DNA of 25,944 nucleotides, from positions 16,091 through 42,034 of the forward strand of contig NWUY0300023612.1 of assembly GCA_004151065.3 (NCBI GenBank). Direction: 5' to 3'. The notes beneath the pieces were generated by a model. It saw only the letters and a list, made by a program, of their open reading frames with translations, was not told the DNA's origin and did not search any database. This DNA comes from Larix sibirica. Lineage: Eukaryota > Streptophyta > Pinopsida > Pinales > Pinaceae. A program made the position numbers and the translations under genes. The stretch's first letter is position 1, and every line of letters starts with the position of its first letter. This document shows, piece after piece, positions 23,001-25,944 of this stretch.

Positions 23001-23115
23001 AATGTATCAGGGTGGGGCAGCTCCTATGGGAGCTGATGATGATGATATTCCCACCTCTGGTGGTGGTGCTGCTGGTTCTGGTGGTCAAGGCCCTAAGATT
23101 GAAGAAGTTGACTAG
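20017..23115 (+). CDS. Cytosolic heat-shock cognate 70 kDa protein (HSP70), two exons, complete
   Basis: An ATP-driven chaperone that binds unfolded segments of client proteins, with J-domain proteins and nucleotide-exchange factors as partners. Exons 20017-20816 and 21960-23115 join in phase 2 within Arg267 (donor AG|GTATGG, acceptor TTTCAG|GCTTAG) to give 651 residues, normal for plant cytosolic HSP70. The nucleotide-binding domain (about 1-390) has all three family signatures: IDLGTTYS (11-18), [11 protein letters not shown] (203-213) and [15 protein letters not shown] (339-353), with Lys73 in DAKRLIG. The interdomain linker is DVTPLSLG (400-407). The substrate-binding domain and helical lid follow, then a Gly-rich tail and GPKIEEVD; the EEVD end is the cytosolic/nuclear mark that binds TPR co-chaperones. 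There is no signal or transit peptide. The ATG sits in AACGATGGCC, a good plant context. The intron interrupts codon 267, not the usual plant site near codon 71. Assignment is very secure; whether constitutive or heat-induced is open. Confidence 0.97.
20898..21187 (+). repeat. Intron tandem repeat family A, about 94-99-base units x3
   Basis: Units begin ATTTAT at 20898, 20992 and 21091. Each has GTAGCATTGTTTA(A/G)CA, CAGTAATCGAAAC and TTAATTAATGTCGTTCAA. The third unit carries a 10-base internal duplication of CATTGTTTAA. Its tail merges into family B. Confidence 0.85.
21151..21506 (+). repeat. Intron tandem repeat family B, about 106-119-base units x3
   Basis: Units begin TAATTAATGTCGTTCAATT at 21151, 21270 and 21376, each followed by ACGGTAAAATGAAATTGC, a T-rich stretch and CCCTTTTTAGGCTTAATTGA. 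A partial fourth end (TTTCCCTTTTTAGGATTAATTGA) closes the array at about 21506. The left contig stops inside the first unit. Confidence 0.85.
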
Positions 23116-23350
23116 AGTAGATTATCCATATTTATTTTATATATAAGTAGGTAGATATATGTGCGTGAAGATGTTTGAGAGAATGGAGATTTAGTTTGTT
23201 GGTATCGTTTTGTAAATTGCATTAGAAGATATGTTTGTATACGCTGCTTTGAATTCCAATGAGAGGTGTATTGTCACCTTCTCTCTGTGTGTAAATGGTC
23301 GAGTATGACGAATAATACTGAGAATTACTCCTACGTTTAATCCCAAAGTA
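23116..23350 (+). other. HSP70 3' untranslated/flanking region
   Basis: T-rich sequence after the TAG, with plant-type far-upstream-like TTTTGTAA near 23208 and several AATAAT-type motifs, but no single cleavage site can be fixed. The piece from about 23283 (TCTGTGTGTAAATGGT) is related to the 40-base monomers at 23830-24017. Confidence 0.4.
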
Positions 23351-23615
23351 TGAAATTATGATGAACGAATTCTGATGAACGGCACTGGTGCTCTTTTTAT
23401 TTCCAAGATCTCTATTTTCCATGATTGCTACTCATCTGAATTGCTCAATTTAGTGCAGGATGCAACATAATGTGTTTCTATTTCTTGAAATTATGAAATT
23501 ATGATGAAGGGCATGCAGCTTTTCTGTTTCTTATTTCCAAGATTTCTATTTCTTGTGATTGGTACTCATCTGAATGGCTCAACGTCGTGCAGGATGCAAA
23601 AAAATAATGTGTCAT
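23351..23615 (+). repeat. Imperfect direct repeat, two units offset 143 bases
   Basis: TGAAATTATGATGAA at 23351 and 23494 begins two units, each followed by TTATTTCCAAGAT(C/T)TCTATTT, a TACTCATCTGAAT block, TGGCTCAA/TTGCTCAA and GTGCAGGATGCAA. Similarity is high but clearly diverged, so this is an old duplication. Confidence 0.75.
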
Positions 23616-23705
23616 TGTGCAATTTGTTTTCTTTATAGTTTTATTAAAGAGTTGTTGGAGTTGGTCTTGCTGATTGGAATGTGAAATTCTCTAATTTTTT
23701 CTTTA

Positions 23706-23823
23706 TAGTTTATTACAGAAGCAAACTGACCACACAAAATATTAAAGACAAACCAACCATAATTGTAGTTTATTACAGAGACAAACTGACCATACAAAAG
23801 TCCAAAGACAAACCGACCACAAT
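23706..23823 (+). repeat. 60-base tandem duplication, two units
   Basis: TAGTTTATTACAGA starts at 23706 and 23766; each unit continues with CAAACTGACCA(C/T)ACAAAA and AAAGACAAACC(A/G)ACCA. About ten substitutions separate them. Confidence 0.8.
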
Positions 23824-23829
23824 GCCTCT

Positions 23830-24017
23830 TTCTGTGTGTAAATGGTGAGTTTTATGAATAGTACTTTAAATTATTCATACAGTTTTTTTCAAAGCATTAC
23901 TCTGTGTAAATGGTGAATTTTATGAATAATACTTGAAATAATCTCTAAATGGTGAGTTTTATGAATAATACTTGAAATGATCTCTAAATGGTGAGTTTTA
24001 TGAATAATACTTAAAGT
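23830..24017 (+). repeat. About 40-base tandem/dispersed repeat, four units
   Basis: Copies at 23830, 23901, 23942 and 23981 share TAAATGGTGA(G/A)TTTTATGAATA and AATACTT. The last three are tandem with periods of 41 and 39. A fifth, more diverged relative lies at about 23283, just past the HSP70 stop codon. Confidence 0.8.
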
Positions 24018-24030
24018 AAAATTACATACG

Positions 24031-24434
24031 AGGAAAGTGTATTATAGGCAGTGTAATGGAAATCTCTCGGGCAATATAAAGGAAAGTGTATTATGGGTAG
24101 TGCAATGAAAATCTCAGAGGCATGTATTATAGGCAGTGCAATGGAAATCTCTCATCTAATGACACAAATACATATAAGGAAAGTGTATTATAGGCAGTGT
24201 AATGGAAATCTCTCGGGCAATATGAAGGAAAGTGTATTATAGGCTGTGCAATGAAAAGCTCTCAGGCATGTATTATAGGCAGTGCAATGGAAATCTCTCA
24301 TCTAATGACACAAAGCTCCTCCGTGTGAATAATGTTTACAAGTTAAAAATATTTTTTAAAAATGAAAAATAAAATTACAAAGGAAAGTGTATTATAGGCA
24401 CTGTAATAGAAATCTCTCATCCAGTGACAAAGCT
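24031..24434 (+). repeat. Two-level repeat: about 49-base monomers in 146-base units
   Basis: Seven copies of a core like GTATTATAGGCAGTGTAATG followed by GAAATCTCT occur here. They are grouped: units starting AGGAAAGTGT at 24031 and 24177 each hold three monomers in the same order and end TCTCATCTAATGACACAAA, giving a 146-base period. A single monomer at 24381-24434 lies after about 65 unrelated AT-rich bases. Confidence 0.85.
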
Positions 24435-24587
24435 GTCTTCTATTAACCCTGTTTCATATCTCCTCGCCTAGTAAATGTTGTGAGTGTTTTCTCATTTCTC
24501 ATAATTTCTCATAATGTTGTGAGTGTTTTCTCGTAACATTGCAATTTGTTTTTTGTTTTTTTTCTCGGCTGCCCCTTCTTTGGGGCT

Positions 24588-24639
24588 AGCCTTAAGATGA
24601 CTTGTTTACAAGTAGCCTTAAGATGACTTGTTTACAAGT
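24588..24639 (+). repeat. 26-base perfect tandem duplication
   Basis: AGCCTTAAGATGACTTGTTT plus ACAAGT occurs at 24588-24613 and again at 24614-24639 with no difference. Just before it, ATGTTGTGAGTGTTTTCTC is also present twice (24475 and 24513). Confidence 0.9.
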
Positions 24640-25554
24640 AGGATGTTTCTACCAATAAGTTTATATCTATCATCAATTGTTTGCTATCTATCTGATGTCT
24701 CTCATCATTGATGCTATATTCTATAGCAATGCTGCTTCTATCAATGACTCTCCATTCTAAGAGCGATGGATCCAGACCAGAGAGTCCAATTTGTTAAGGG
24801 ATTCCAACCGTGTCAGCAGAGGAATTATGAAACGATGGCAGTGGTTACAATCACTATCTGATGTCTTACCATCAGAAATTCAATGCACAAATTCAACAAT
24901 TCCACCAAAAATGAAGCTTCAACGTTTATGAAAGGTTTTAAATTTTCTGCCCCCAACCTAATGTTTCGATCGCAACAGTGATCCTTGCTGTTTGGCACAG
25001 AGAAATTGATTCTTGGAGAAAGGGAGTTGTTTGGCAAGAGTTTCCATGCCATTTGATTATTAGATAAAAGGAGTTGTTTGGCAAGAGTTTCCACGCAATT
25101 GATCTTAAGCAGAAGAATCATTGGTGGCTATTATAGAGGTTCAAAACTTGATCACACTAGCACTTGATTTCCCCGTAGGAACTTAATTAACTTGCACCTA
25201 AACATGGATATGATTTCTGCTAGGTACATAGGTTCAGAACTTAATTACACTTGCATTTGATTCCTCTAGAGGGACTTAATTACGCTATCACTTGAGAAAA
25301 TAATTCGAAAACAAAATGATATGGTGTTTGGATGACATGTTCGATGAGTTATAAATGGGGAAGAATTATGGTAGGTAGTGGATGAGTGAAAATGGGGAAG
25401 ATCTTGAGCCAGTGTGAGGGCTTTTGGCTCCTTATATGTATTTCATAGCAGAGAGTATAGCTTTTATTTCATAGTATAGAGTATAGTTTTTATTCTCAGT
25501 CCTACATCACTTATGTATTGCATAGTGATGTAAGACTATTCCAAGTGATGTAAG
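24640..25554. other. Intergenic, no recognised gene
   Basis: The longest open frame is a 98-codon reverse-strand one (25121-24825) with no family resemblance. A duplicated stretch GGAGTTGTTTGGCAAGAG occurs at 25023 and 25070 and accounts for the apparent internal repeat of that frame. Confidence 0.5.
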
Positions 25555-25678
25555 CTTTATATTTTGAGGTATTTCAAATGTGTATTAGATTCTATCTTGT
25601 CTCCTTTTGAGGTGAACTTTATATTTTGAGGTATTTCAAATGCGTATTAGATTCTATCTTGTCACCATTTGAGGTGTC
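25555..25678 (+). repeat. 62-base tandem duplication, two units
   Basis: CTTTATATTTTGAGGTATTT starts at 25555 and 25617; both continue with CAAATG(T/C)GTATTAGATTC and a TTTGAGGTG end. Only a handful of substitutions separate them. Confidence 0.85.
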
Positions 25679-25944
25679 ATTGAGAAAGTAGATTCTAATC
25701 TTAATCCTTAGATGTGTTTTATTTTTCAATTGGAATTAAAGCTCTTTAGAGTTTGGTTATTATTTTATGATGATATTTATAAGTTGATAGTTGATCATCA
25801 AAGTAACAAATTTATTAAAGTTCTTTAGAGTTTGGTTGTATTTTTATGGTGGTTTTTTTAAAGAGTTTAATAAGAGTTACATGTTATTCATAATATTTGA
25901 ACTTGAATTTATATTTGAACTTGGGTGGGGAAGGTAACAATCAT
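25679..25944. other. Intergenic right end, no gene
   Basis: AT-rich sequence with one short direct repeat (CTTTAGAGTTTGGTT at about 25743 and 25823). Nothing else is seen. Confidence 0.5.

Noticed and set aside
24031-24434. CRISPR-like array
   Set aside because: The monomers are imperfect and contiguous, with similar 'spacers', lie in a plant-type genome and have no cas genes. It is a tandem repeat.
24825-25121. 98-codon reverse-strand frame with internal repeat
   Set aside because: The repeat is explained by a 47-base-offset DNA duplication, and no protein family is recognisable.

Overview
The window looks like nuclear DNA of a seed plant, most likely a conifer. It is AT-rich and holds one spliced gene for a plant cytosolic HSP70 among decayed retroelements: a Ty3/gypsy-type gag remnant, a candidate solo LTR, a tRNA-derived SINE, and a broken Penelope-like element with RT and GIY-YIG endonuclease regions. 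From memory, endonuclease-bearing Penelope-like elements (the 'Dryad' group) are a conifer feature among seed plants; this is the main reason for suggesting a conifer, and it is an inference.

Layout. Positions 72-10616 and 10634-21178 are the same 10,545-base sequence in the same orientation, with a constant offset of 10,562 and no difference found in the lines compared by eye. They are separated only by 17 Ns (10617-10633). Copy A ends at the last base before the gap and copy B starts at the first base after it. This is the pattern of two overlapping contigs (1-10616 and 10634-25944) placed end to end without merging. Merged, the locus would be about 15.4 kb: 1-10616 followed by 21179-25944.

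Each copy carries, left to right: about 2 kb with nothing recognised; a candidate solo LTR; unassigned sequence; a 116-base tandem duplication; a gag pseudogene; a reverse-strand Penelope-like pseudogene; a SINE with target-site duplications; an HSP70 promoter with heat-shock, ABRE and DRE-like motifs; HSP70 exon 1; and the start of its intron. Only copy B continues through the intron, which contains two tandem-repeat families, into exon 2 (21960-23115). The complete protein is 651 residues and ends in EEVD. The HSP70 of copy A has exon 1 only because the contig stops inside the intron repeats.

Downstream of HSP70 (23116-25944) no further gene is seen. This flank is rich in short tandem and dispersed duplications, including a two-level repeat near 24.0-24.4 kb and monomers that resemble a stretch just past the HSP70 stop codon.

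Only HSP70 appears to be a functional gene. No operon, CRISPR array, RNA gene or multi-gene system was found. The strongest observations are the probable false duplication, the Penelope-like element, and an HSP70 intron at codon 267 instead of the usual plant position near codon 71.
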